A stretch of 64,000 bases of DNA. Source: Marinomonas lutimaris (lineage in GTDB: Bacteria > Pseudomonadota > Gammaproteobacteria > Pseudomonadales > Marinomonadaceae). A model generated the notes under the pieces. It was not told the origin of the DNA and did no database searches. It saw only the letters and a program-made list of their open reading frames with translations. A program made the position numbers and the translations under genes. This document shows, in pieces, positions 40,518 through 49,345 of the stretch. Location of the stretch: the NCBI RefSeq assembly GCF_019426345.1, contig NZ_JAHLLW010000009.1, positions 62,001 to 126,000 on the forward strand. Direction: 5' to 3'. Positions within the stretch are counted from its first letter, which is position 1. Every line of letters begins with the position of its first letter.

Positions 40518-42179
40518 ATGAATGAGCTATTTCGTAAAGCACCATTTTTTTTAGATGATGAAGCTCTTATTTGGGTGAATGAAACATATTCAAAGCTAAC
40601 GCTAGAGCAAAAAGTAGGGCAGTTGTTTAATCTTATTGTGAGAGTAAACTCCGCAGAAGAATTGTCTCTTATTGATTCGATTCAACCTGGTGCGGTGACT
40701 AAGTTTGTCGGGCACGATCTTGATACCGAAGTAAAGATGATGAATCAATTACGTCGCCATTCTACTGTTCCTCTTTTGGTGAGTGGTGATCTTGAAGGCG
40801 GAGGTATGAGTTTTTCGTTTGGTGCTCAAGTGCCTAATCAACTTGGCCTTGCTGGATTGAAAGACGAGAGTGCGGTGGAATACTGTACTAACGTGATAGC
40901 ACAAGAAGCAAAGTTGCTGGGAATTAATTGGTCATTTACACCGGTTGTCGATATTAATGCTAAGTTTCGTAGTGCCGTCGTAGGAACACGCTCTTACGGT
41001 AGTGACGTGAATATTATTGAAACCATGAGCTGTTCTAATATCAATACATTCCAAAAAAATGGCATAGCGGCAACGGCTAAACATTGGCCTGGCGAAGGTT
41101 TTGATGATCGAGACCAGCACCTAGTAACAACTGTTAATCCGCTGACTATGCCTGAATGGGAAGAGCGTTACGGACGGCTTTATCGCAGTGCGATTGATAG
41201 CAATGTGATGTCTATCATGTCGGCACATATTGCGTTGCCTGAGTATGCTAAGGCTCATGAGGAAAATCCTGAAGAGTGGTGGCGCCCAGCCAGTGTGAGT
41301 AAATTGCTCAATAAGCAGCTATTGCGTGATGAACTGGGGTTTAATGGTTTAATTGTGTCAGATGCGTCTGTTATGGCCGGACTGAGTAGCTGGGCAAAAC
41401 GTGAAGATGTGGTCGCTGAGATCATCGAAAATGGTTGCGACATGCTGCTGTTTTGTAAGGATCCAGTTGAAGATTACGCCTATATGCTCAACGCCGTGCG
41501 TGAAGGTCGAGTGTCGGAAGCGCGATTAGAGCAATCTGTCATGCGAATCTTAGCAATGAACGCCGCTTTGGGGTTGCAGCACAAACAGGAAGAAATCAAT
41601 GCCGATAAATTTAACGCATTATTGGCTTCAGATTATGCCGATAATATTCCTGAGTTAAACCGTCGTACTGTGCATTTGGTGAAAAATCGCCATGATATTT
41701 TGCCAATCAGTCCAGCGAAACACAAACGCGTTTTAGTGATATCAACAGGAATCAAAAACATTTTTGTGCCTGAAGCTATACCACTTCATGTACCTAAAAT
41801 GTTGGAAGATGAAGGCTTTGAAGTCACTGTGTTTGAAGCCGGAATGGCATTGGATACGAAAAACTATGATTGGGTGCTTTACCTAAGTGCAGATGAATCT
41901 ATGTTGGTGAAGTCGCATATTTATATTGATTGGATGGCTTTGCATGAAGGCTTTGGTAACGCCATGTTCCGCCCTTGGGTAGATATTCCGGCTGTGATGG
42001 TTTCCTTTGGGCATCCTTATTTTTTATACGATGCACCGAAAATACCGGCTTATATTAATGCTTATAGCCCTTTATTAGAGGTTCAAAAGGCTGTCGTTGA
42101 TGGTTTGTTGGGGCGAATGAATTTTAATACTGATGCCGCGATAGATCCTTTTTGTGGGTTAGAGCAACTGCGTTATTGA
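40518..42179 (+). CDS. glycoside hydrolase family 3 protein
   Basis: A 553-residue GH3 enzyme with a barrel domain and an alpha/beta sandwich domain. The nucleophile Asp is in FNGLIVSDASVMAGL. The motif KHWPGEGFDDRDQH corresponds to the KHFPGHG-x4-DSH loop of NagZ-type beta-N-acetylglucosaminidases. The Asp-x-His dyad is kept but the first His is replaced by Glu. No signal peptide, so it would act in the cytoplasm on a glycoside brought in by the adjacent GPH carrier. The natural substrate is not readable; a GlcNAc-type or a beta-glycoside are both possible. Confidence 0.86.
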   Translation: MNELFRKAPFFLDDEALIWVNETYSKLTLEQKVGQLFNLIVRVNSAEELSLIDSIQPGAVTKFVGHDLDTEVKMMNQLRRHSTVPLLVSGDLEGGGMSFSFGAQVPNQLGLAGLKDESAVEYCTNVIAQEAKLLGINWSFTPVVDINAKFRSAVVGTRSYGSDVNIIETMSCSNINTFQKNGIAATAKHWPGEGFDDRDQHLVTTVNPLTMPEWEERYGRLYRSAIDSNVMSIMSAHIALPEYAKAHEENPEEWWRPASVSKLLNKQLLRDELGFNGLIVSDASVMAGLSSWAKREDVVAEIIENGCDMLLFCKDPVEDYAYMLNAVREGRVSEARLEQSVMRILAMNAALGLQHKQEEINADKFNALLASDYADNIPELNRRTVHLVKNRHDILPISPAKHKRVLVISTGIKNIFVPEAIPLHVPKMLEDEGFEVTVFEAGMALDTKNYDWVLYLSADESMLVKSHIYIDWMALHEGFGNAMFRPWVDIPAVMVSFGHPYFLYDAPKIPAYINAYSPLLEVQKAVVDGLLGRMNFNTDAAIDPFCGLEQLRY

Positions 42180-42480
42180 TCGATAATTGGTTTGATGAAA
42201 AAAGCGAGTGTGTTTGGTGCACATAAGCTCTTTTTTGTTTGCTGACTTTGTCTTCTAACTCGCTTATGATGGTCTATTGTGGTGCAAAACCACCGCACGA
42301 ATTGGAAAGAGCGAGTGTTATAAAAAAACAAGGAAGGTTTCTTGCCAGAGCAAATTTCCCTTCCTTTATACTGTTTTACACACTGAAAAAATTCTGAATC
42401 AAGTCGTAGGTAACATGTTTATCTGCGGCTTTTTTCTATTTTAAGTAATGGGTTAGGCCAAGAGAAAGAAAAGGTAGATT
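42180..42480. other. noncoding region before rnk
   Basis: No gene is visible. A dyad AAGGAAGG (42330-42337) and CCTTCCTT (42359-42366) with a 21-base loop is present, plus a small hairpin TGGT-GCAAA-ACCA near 42281-42293. Neither has a T tract typical of terminators. The promoter of rnk presumably lies in the last 100 bases. Confidence 0.35.
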
Positions 42481-42894
42481 ATGATGCAAAGACCGCAAAT
42501 AACCATTTCATCATTAGATGCTGAGAGACTTGAGAAGATACTGGATTCATTAAGTTATTCCCAATTTCCCAACAAGGATGATTTACAGGAGGAAATTAAT
42601 CGCGCCGACATTGTTGAGCCGCGAGAGATGCCTAACAATATTGTGACGATGAATTCGACTGTTACTTTTAAGGTTTTATCTTCTGGCAAGGCGTTTTCAA
42701 AAACCTTGGTATACCCAAAAGATGCTAATGGCGCAGAGGATACGGTGTCGGTTTTAGCGCCAGTTGGCAGTGCATTACTTGGTCTAAAAGAAGGTGATCA
42801 AATTGATTGGCCTAAGCCAAATGGCGATATGCTGTCTGTTACCATTGTTAAGGTGGATTATCAGCCTGAACGTGCTGGTGAGTTCCAGCGCTAG
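42481..42894 (+). CDS. rnk: regulator of nucleoside diphosphate kinase
   Basis: A 137-residue Rnk protein. The N-terminal coiled-coil part (RPQITISSLDAERLEKILDSL) leads to the GreA/GreB-like C-terminal FKBP-type domain (EDTVSVLAPVGSALLGLKEGDQIDWPKPNG). Rnk binds RNA polymerase and influences nucleoside diphosphate kinase levels. It lacks the long GreA coiled coil. Two adjacent Met codons (42481, 42484) are possible starts, behind AAGG. Monocistronic and convergent with the siderophore NRPS gene. Confidence 0.92.
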   Translation: MMQRPQITISSLDAERLEKILDSLSYSQFPNKDDLQEEINRADIVEPREMPNNIVTMNSTVTFKVLSSGKAFSKTLVYPKDANGAEDTVSVLAPVGSALLGLKEGDQIDWPKPNGDMLSVTIVKVDYQPERAGEFQR

Positions 42895-42926
42895 AGGTAT
42901 TGCTTAGATTCAGCTTTTGTTAATAA

Positions 42927-42988
42927 AAAAATAGCCCCTTTGTGAAGTGACCCCAATAGTTGGACAACCAATTTTGGGGGCTATTTTT
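42927..42988. terminator. long bidirectional hairpin between rnk and the NRPS gene
   Basis: The arms AAAAATAGCCCC (42927-42938) and GGGGCTATTTTT (42977-42988) are perfect 12-bp inverted repeats. Inside lies a second hairpin, CCCCAA...TTGGGG with TTGG/CCAA. It lies between convergent genes and has A/T runs on both sides. The inner part, GTGACCCCAATAGTTGGACA, also resembles the ends of some IS3-family elements. Confidence 0.65.
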
Positions 42989-43004
42989 ATATCTATTATG
43001 TAAT

Positions 43005-46000
43005 TTAGTTTGAAGTCTTTTCAGTCGACTTTAATAAGTGTTCTTTGATTATTGGGCCAATGATATTGAGAGGATCAGAGTCCAGCATGTCTTGATGTTT
43101 GCAAGGGATGCTGTGAGTTTCTATATTGCCAGTAATTCTTGATGCCCAAGCATTGGATTGATGCTCGAGAATATTTCCCATTGAACCATTAGCACTTTCT
43201 TCTGCAACAAAAAACAGTAAACCTGTATCAACCTTCCCAGGTTTAAAGCGACCGGCGAGCGCTAAGTTGTTTTCGATGATAATTTGAACTCTGTCCATAA
43301 TATCTGCTTGGCTTTTTTGGATATCTTGAACCACTGACATGGAAGAATCGTCATAATCTCGCCATAACAATGACGCTAATTCTTCTTTGTTAATCGGCAG
43401 TTTTTCCAATGTACTGAGATCATAACCAAGGAAGAGTAGGGCTGCCCTGACAATATCTGCTTCGTTTTTGGGTTGCTGGTAGTCTAGTTTGTATGGGTAG
43501 CTGTCTAACATACATAAAAAGGATACACTTTCCCTTTCAGTTTGTAGTTTTTCTGCAATCGCATGAGCAACCAGACCGCCAAATGACCAACCTAGAAGGC
43601 GATACGGCCCTTTTGGTTGTACGCGTTTGATTTGCAATAAGTACTCTTCCGCCATGTCTTCTATGGATTCTGGCAAACGTGCTGTATGGCGCAGCCCTGT
43701 TGCTTGTAAGCCAAATACAGGTGTTGATTTGGATAAATGACGTAATAGCCCTGCGTATCCCCAAGAAAGCCCAAGTGCTGGATGAATACAAAATAATGGC
43801 GAATCCGTACCGCTTGATTTAATGGGAAGCATGCTAAGCATAGGGTCCCAATCTTCGCTACGACTCAAGTAATCAGAAAGGTCGGCGATAGTTGAGGCTT
43901 TAAATAAAACGCCTAAGGGGACTTCAATCAATAAGTTTTTCTGAATGTGATTCAATATTCTTGTGGCGGAGATGGAATCACCGCCAATTTCAAAGAAATT
44001 ATCTCGGATGCCAACAAGAGTAAGCCCAAGAGTTTCGGCCCACAAATTGGTGAGCATTTCCTCGAGCTGGTTTCTTGGTGCCTCATAACTATTAGATGCT
44101 TGCCAAGTCGGAAGGGGTAAGGCCTTACGGTTCACTTTTCCGTTTGGAGTGAGCGGCATTTCATTGAGCAGCATGAAGTGTGCTGGGACCATATAGTCAG
44201 GAAGAGCATTGATCAACTGGCGACGTAGTTCACTGGTGTCTAGATTTGCGTCTACTGGGATAACATAGGCAACTAGCTGTTTGTCTCCATTGGGTGATGT
44301 TTGCGCTACGACAATCGCTTGAATGACTTCTCGACATGCGAGCAAAGCGGATTCTATGTCACCAATTTCAATACGGAAGCCGCGGATTTTAATTTGATGG
44401 TCGTCGCGGCCTTGGTACTCCAATAATCCATCTTGGCGCCAACGAGCTTTGTCTCCTGTAATGTATAGGCGGCTGCCCTCTTTGCCGTATGGATTTGAGA
44501 TAAAGCGTTCGTTTGTTAAGTCTGGTCGTTGGTAATAGCCTAGAGCTAAACCATCACCAGCAATGTATAGGTCGCCTGTTACACCTACTGGAACAGGTTC
44601 CATTGCGTGGTCTAAAACATACATTTGAGTATTTAGAAGCGGTCTGCCAATTGGAGGGTGACGAAGGTCTGTTTGCTTAATAAGCGGCATAATACTCGAC
44701 CAGATCGTTGTCTCAGTGGGACCATAAAGGTTTACCACTGGGTGACCTAGATTCGACATGGTTTGAGCAAGTTGCCCAGGTAACGCTTCGCCGCCAACCA
44801 AAGGTCGAATGCCTTTTAGTTCATTGTTATAGGTTGGTAATAATGCCTGCCAAAGAGACGGTGTAGCTTGGAGCAAGGTTACGCCTTCTTGGACAGCGAG
44901 CTCTGTTAAAGCTTGTGGGTCTCGAACGGTTTTCCTATCAGCAATCACTACGGATGCTCCAACTGTCATTGGTAAGAACAATTCAAGAATAGAAATATCG
45001 AATGAAATGGTGGTAACAGCTAAGAACTTATCTTGGCTTGTAAGATTGAGTTCGTTTTGCATGGCGTATAAGAAATTCATCAAGGCGCCATGTGGGATTT
45101 CTACTCCTTTTGGTCGACCCGTAGAACCCGAGGTATAAATAACATAGGCTGAACTGTTTCCTGAAATAGCTAACTCAGTAGGATGCGAAACACTTTTGTC
45201 TAAAGAGATATCAGAATGTGGGTCGTCAATCAGAATTATCGGTGTAGCGACTGTAGGTAACTGTCCAATAGCACCATGGCAGCTGAGTATTAATTTAGGA
45301 TTAGCATCTTCCACTATGCTACGAAGACGATCTTCTGGAAAGTCTGGGTCCAGTGGTAAATACGCAGCCCCAGCTTTTAGTGTGCCGAGTAAAGCAACTA
45401 ACATGTCTGTATTTCGCATTAGTGCAATAGCGACTAAATCACCAGCGCAAACTTGCTCTTTTATTAGCTTGTTCGCCCATGCATTAGACAAGGCATCAAG
45501 TTCTGAATAGGTTAATGTACTTTGCTCAGAAGAAACTGCAATGGATGTCGGATTGCTGATTACTTGAGCATTAAATGCTTCAACCACGGACTGTTGTGGA
45601 ATAGGGCAAGCAGTATTGTTCCATGTATGCAGAATTTTATGACGTTCATTTTCCGATAATAGTGCTGCTTTACTGATAGGGTTGGCGGGAGCTAATATCA
45701 TTCCATCTATAAGGCGTTCAAACTGTTCTAAATGGTTTTCTAGTTCTTGTTCTGTGTAACGCGTAGGGTTGGCATCGAACTCTACTTTTAAGCCATTATT
45801 ATCATGTCTGTCGAAGATAAAGACGGTGAGATCGTCGATTAAGGCGTTACTTAAATTGTGCAGTGAAGTCGAGCAGTCACCGAATGCTAGGTTATAGTCA
45901 AAAGGTTCAATATTGACGCCTAATGAGGCAATTTGCTGTCCAGCAGACATTAAACCCAGCTCACGTTTTAGATCTTCATAACGATATTGTTGATGGCGCA

Positions 46001-47006
46001 GGGCTCTAAGTACTACTTTAGACACTTGTGTTATTAATTCTTCTAGCGTGATTTCAGTTGATAAGCTTAAGCGTATAGGAACGGCGTTAGCCATCATTCC
46101 TGGTGTGCTACGTTGTAAGCGTTGTGTTCTTGCTGTCACTGGCATTGCAAAAACTAAATCATTTGCTCCTGTCATGCGATAAAAATACGCGGCAACTAGA
46201 GCAATAAGTGTTTGTGGCAGACTAGCATTAACAGTTTGTCCAACTATGGCTAGTTTATCTGTTAATTCTTGCGATAAATGAAGCGCTTTACGTAACTGAC
46301 TTGTCTGATTTGATAGGTCAATTCGTTGAGAAAGAGATGTCGTCTCAGGTAAGTTGATCAGGTTTTCTAGCCAATATTGACGATCTTTTTTGTAGCGTTT
46401 GGAGGATTTATAGACGTTTTCACTTTCGATAAGCTCTGCTAGAGAGCCAAAGGGGTTTGGGCCAGTATCTCGATTATCTAACAGAGCATTGTAAATTTCA
46501 GCGAGCCTTAAGGTAAGTAAATTCCCTCCAAAACCATCGAGTGCAACGTGATGGCAGCGCTGATACCAGTAGTAATGATGTTCATCGATTTTAATTAAAG
46601 CGCTACGCCACAATATATCGCCGGGGTTGGTGAGCGGCTGCATCATGTCGTCCGTCATCCATGTCATTGCTGTTTGAAGAGGACTTTCCGTAGAGCTGAA
46701 GTCCAATAACGAGAAATGACCTTCATCTATTTGATGGACTATTTGGAAGATTTTGTCGTCTTCTTCGACGATTTGGCTGCGTATACAATCAGCTTCGCTG
46801 ATAAGCTGTTTAATAGCAGAAGTAAAGTGGACTATGTCAACGAATCCTTTAATTTCGACGTATTCGGCAACATTAAAAGCTGTATCTTTAGGGGCTAGTT
46901 TTTGGGCTATCCATTGCCCACGTTGAGCAGTCGAAAGGGGAAATGCAAATGATTGTTTAGAAATAGGCTCTTTTGAACCATAGCAATTGTTATGACTTTT
47001 AATCAT
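43005..47006 (-). CDS. single-module siderophore NRPS (C-A-T-TE), predicted glycine-activating
   Basis: A 1333-residue EntF/DhbF-like synthetase. Condensation domain: about 20-455, with HHVALDG at 152-158. Adenylation domain: about 465-990, with SGSTGRPKG near 622. Carrier domain: GGDS at about 1009-1012 with phosphopantetheine Ser1011. Thioesterase: about 1070-1325 with GWSFGG nucleophile Ser1141. The ten pocket residues read D670, I671, L674, Q713, L736, G738, L760, I768, W769, K957. This matches the glycine code and not EntF serine (DVWHFSLVDK). The condensation domain should take 2,3-dihydroxybenzoate from the EntB carrier domain. AGGAG precedes the ATG. EntF has the same domain order and similar length. 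Confidence 0.93.
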   Translation of the reverse strand: MIKSHNNCYGSKEPISKQSFAFPLSTAQRGQWIAQKLAPKDTAFNVAEYVEIKGFVDIVHFTSAIKQLISEADCIRSQIVEEDDKIFQIVHQIDEGHFSLLDFSSTESPLQTAMTWMTDDMMQPLTNPGDILWRSALIKIDEHHYYWYQRCHHVALDGFGGNLLTLRLAEIYNALLDNRDTGPNPFGSLAELIESENVYKSSKRYKKDRQYWLENLINLPETTSLSQRIDLSNQTSQLRKALHLSQELTDKLAIVGQTVNASLPQTLIALVAAYFYRMTGANDLVFAMPVTARTQRLQRSTPGMMANAVPIRLSLSTEITLEELITQVSKVVLRALRHQQYRYEDLKRELGLMSAGQQIASLGVNIEPFDYNLAFGDCSTSLHNLSNALIDDLTVFIFDRHDNNGLKVEFDANPTRYTEQELENHLEQFERLIDGMILAPANPISKAALLSENERHKILHTWNNTACPIPQQSVVEAFNAQVISNPTSIAVSSEQSTLTYSELDALSNAWANKLIKEQVCAGDLVAIALMRNTDMLVALLGTLKAGAAYLPLDPDFPEDRLRSIVEDANPKLILSCHGAIGQLPTVATPIILIDDPHSDISLDKSVSHPTELAISGNSSAYVIYTSGSTGRPKGVEIPHGALMNFLYAMQNELNLTSQDKFLAVTTISFDISILELFLPMTVGASVVIADRKTVRDPQALTELAVQEGVTLLQATPSLWQALLPTYNNELKGIRPLVGGEALPGQLAQTMSNLGHPVVNLYGPTETTIWSSIMPLIKQTDLRHPPIGRPLLNTQMYVLDHAMEPVPVGVTGDLYIAGDGLALGYYQRPDLTNERFISNPYGKEGSRLYITGDKARWRQDGLLEYQGRDDHQIKIRGFRIEIGDIESALLACREVIQAIVVAQTSPNGDKQLVAYVIPVDANLDTSELRRQLINALPDYMVPAHFMLLNEMPLTPNGKVNRKALPLPTWQASNSYEAPRNQLEEMLTNLWAETLGLTLVGIRDNFFEIGGDSISATRILNHIQKNLLIEVPLGVLFKASTIADLSDYLSRSEDWDPMLSMLPIKSSGTDSPLFCIHPALGLSWGYAGLLRHLSKSTPVFGLQATGLRHTARLPESIEDMAEEYLLQIKRVQPKGPYRLLGWSFGGLVAHAIAEKLQTERESVSFLCMLDSYPYKLDYQQPKNEADIVRAALLFLGYDLSTLEKLPINKEELASLLWRDYDDSSMSVVQDIQKSQADIMDRVQIIIENNLALAGRFKPGKVDTGLLFFVAEESANGSMGNILEHQSNAWASRITGNIETHSIPCKHQDMLDSDPLNIIGPIIKEHLLKSTEKTSN

Positions 47007-47195
47007 TTGTCTGCTCCTGCAAAAACGTAATCCATGTGTATTTAGTGATCATTTTATACTAAATATTTACTTAAAATAACATAAGTCTATTCTATAATTA
47101 AGTATATTAAGAAAACTTTACATATATATGAATATATCGCTTGAATAAAGTTTATTTTTTAGACTAAGTGAGGCTTTAGGGTAGGGCGTTTAGCG

Positions 47196-48428
47196 TTAAA
47201 AGGTGAGATTTTGATTTTTTATATGATTGGTCACTTGTAAAAAAAGTAATGCGCCAGATAAGGCTCCAAATCCTGCAAGCCCTAGCCAAATCCAACCGTG
47301 GTCTATATTAGTCGAAGACAGTAGCCAGCCTGTGCCGATGTTGCCTATAAAGGCGTACAGTCCACCGACGCAAGAATACAAACCATAATGGCTTCCTAAT
47401 TCTTTTGGTGGGCAAAACTTAGGGACATAAGCGCCTAACAGCGGAAACACCAGCATAGAACCAAGGCTAAAAAAGACAGCGCAAATTATGAAAGGCAATG
47501 CTGGTATCCAAGGTAAGCTGAGATTGAGCCAAAGATAGCTGGAGCCCATAATTGCCATACCCAACCCAATGCCCCGTGCTGTACTCAAGTGCGACTCCAC
47601 GAATCGGCTCACAGGCATTTGCATTAATACGCCCAAAATGGAGGATGTTGCGAAAACCCAAGTAATAATGCTCACATCTTGAGTGACTACACGGATTTCA
47701 TGAGGAATGGCAATGTATAGTTGATGAAACAGTAAGTGGTAAACGGAAGAGCACAAGACAAATTGCATAAAGGCTTTGTGTGTAAGCATTTGCCCCCATT
47801 GTTTCCAAAACTTTGAGTGGGCATGTGTGGTGTTTCTTTGTGATGCCAATTCAGGTAAATAACGCCATTGAATAACGAGTAGTAAGGTAAATAATCCTGC
47901 AGAAACGACACCAACTAAAGCGAAACCAACGTAGAGTAGAGACAAGCCCACTAACGGCCCCAGTAACATTCCGGCTTCAGACATTAGGCTTTGCAACGCA
48001 AAAACCTTATCTCTGGATTTTTGCTCTTGATACTCAGATGCTAAATAAGCTTGGCTGCTCGGTGTAAAAAGAGCACCTGCAAAACCAGAGAAAAATGCAC
48101 CTAACATTAAAATAGGAACAGTTTGCCCAACGCCTAATAAGGTAAAGCCAATAATACGAACCGCACAGCCTAATAAAATTAAGCGTTTGTAGCCTAATCT
48201 GTCACCTAAAGTCCCACCGACTAAAAACATGCCTTGCTGGCTTAATACTCTCAGCCCAATGATTGCGCCAACATACCAACCGCTGATGCCCAAATTATGC
48301 TGTAAATGATCAGCCAGATAGGGCAGCAACATGTAAAAGCCAAGATTGAATGTAAAACCGTTTATCACCAATACTCGTCCCGCAGGAGAAAGTAATTGCC
48401 AATCTTTTATCAAGAGTTTCGAAAACAT
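47196..48428 (-). CDS. MFS transporter, probable siderophore exporter
   Basis: A 410-residue twelve-segment major facilitator of the MdtH-like drug/siderophore efflux type. The loop 2-3 motif GGTLGDRLGYKRLILLG and TPSSQAYLASEYQEQKSRDKVFALQSLMSEAG are visible. Placed between the importer genes and the NRPS on the same strand, it most probably plays the role of EntS, secreting the finished catecholate (inference from context). It lies 80 bases after the ATPase gene and 189 before the NRPS start. A general drug-efflux role cannot be excluded. Confidence 0.85.
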   Translation of the reverse strand: MFSKLLIKDWQLLSPAGRVLVINGFTFNLGFYMLLPYLADHLQHNLGISGWYVGAIIGLRVLSQQGMFLVGGTLGDRLGYKRLILLGCAVRIIGFTLLGVGQTVPILMLGAFFSGFAGALFTPSSQAYLASEYQEQKSRDKVFALQSLMSEAGMLLGPLVGLSLLYVGFALVGVVSAGLFTLLLVIQWRYLPELASQRNTTHAHSKFWKQWGQMLTHKAFMQFVLCSSVYHLLFHQLYIAIPHEIRVVTQDVSIITWVFATSSILGVLMQMPVSRFVESHLSTARGIGLGMAIMGSSYLWLNLSLPWIPALPFIICAVFFSLGSMLVFPLLGAYVPKFCPPKELGSHYGLYSCVGGLYAFIGNIGTGWLLSSTNIDHGWIWLGLAGFGALSGALLFLQVTNHIKNQNLTF

Positions 48429-48508
48429 GATGTAGTTAATTTAAGCCTTAATAAAATAATAGTGTGCAGCAGGTGTTTGGCTGTTGAAGTTTGTTTTGAC
48501 TAGAGTGC

Positions 48509-49342
48509 TCAGATAACACCTTCAGCGACTTTTATTGTTTGTTCTTTTGGTTCTTTGTTTTTGATGGAGACTGAGCGATTACTTCGGATGGTGCGTACAA
48601 AAGGAATGCCAGTAGCGTCTTTTGTAATATCGGCATCAACGTTATACACATTTTTCACTAGCGATGGCGTGAGTATGTCATTTGGGTGACCGTTGGCGAT
48701 TAGCTTGCCATTTTTAAGAACCAGCAGATTGTCAGCATATTGAGCGGCAAGATTCAGGTCGTGAAGCACCATGATGGTGATCCAGCCCTGTTCTTTTGTT
48801 TGAGTATCTAAATGGTCAAGAAGGACGTGCTGAAAATGCAGATCCAATGCGCTTACGGGTTCGTCTAACATAAGTATTTTGGGTTTACGCATTAAAGCTT
48901 GAGCAAATAAAATCATCTGGCACTGACCACCGCTGAGTTTATTGACTGGACGATCTGCTAGGTGCAAGAGACCAATTTTATCAAGAGCGGATAAGGCTTC
49001 TTTAATAACGCTATCATCTAATCGAAAGCCTAGTGCGTTTAATTGCCCAAGTAGAACCACCTCTAAAACGCTTAGTTCCACATCAAGACGGATGTCTTGT
49101 GGCATGTAACCGAACTGTTTTCGCCAACGAGATAACTGTTTACGTTGTAAGGTCTCGTTTGCGAACGATATCTTACCCGATTTGGCATGGATGTCGCCAA
49201 ATATGGTTTTTAATAAAGTGCTTTTCCCCGTGCCATTAGGCCCAATAATGACGTTGACCTTGCCAGGTTCTAAGTGAAAAGACATGTCCTTCGCCAGCAC
49301 AAGGTCATCTAAGATAACATTAAGGTTATTTACATACAGCAT
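48509..49342 (-). CDS. ferric siderophore ABC transporter ATP-binding protein (FepC/FecE-like)
   Basis: A 277-residue ATPase with Walker A GPNGTGKST, signature LSGGQCQMILFAQAL, Walker B ILMLDEPVSALD and VLHDLNLAAQYADNLLVL, typical of the FepC/FecE/FhuC iron-siderophore group. It powers the permease encoded three bases upstream. The C-terminal 30 residues are charged and variable. It belongs to the leftward importer operon with two binding proteins. Confidence 0.92.
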   Translation of the reverse strand: MLYVNNLNVILDDLVLAKDMSFHLEPGKVNVIIGPNGTGKSTLLKTIFGDIHAKSGKISFANETLQRKQLSRWRKQFGYMPQDIRLDVELSVLEVVLLGQLNALGFRLDDSVIKEALSALDKIGLLHLADRPVNKLSGGQCQMILFAQALMRKPKILMLDEPVSALDLHFQHVLLDHLDTQTKEQGWITIMVLHDLNLAAQYADNLLVLKNGKLIANGHPNDILTPSLVKNVYNVDADITKDATGIPFVRTIRSNRSVSIKNKEPKEQTIKVAEGVI

Positions 49343-49345
49343 CGG

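Noticed and set aside
43005..47006. EntF-type serine NRPS making enterobactin
   Set aside because: Domain order and neighbours suggest it, but the pocket residues (Q713, G738, I768, W769) match glycine and not serine.
47196..48428. Dedicated drug-efflux pump
   Set aside because: The sequence is MdtH-like, but its position between importer and NRPS genes makes siderophore export more likely; not fully excluded.
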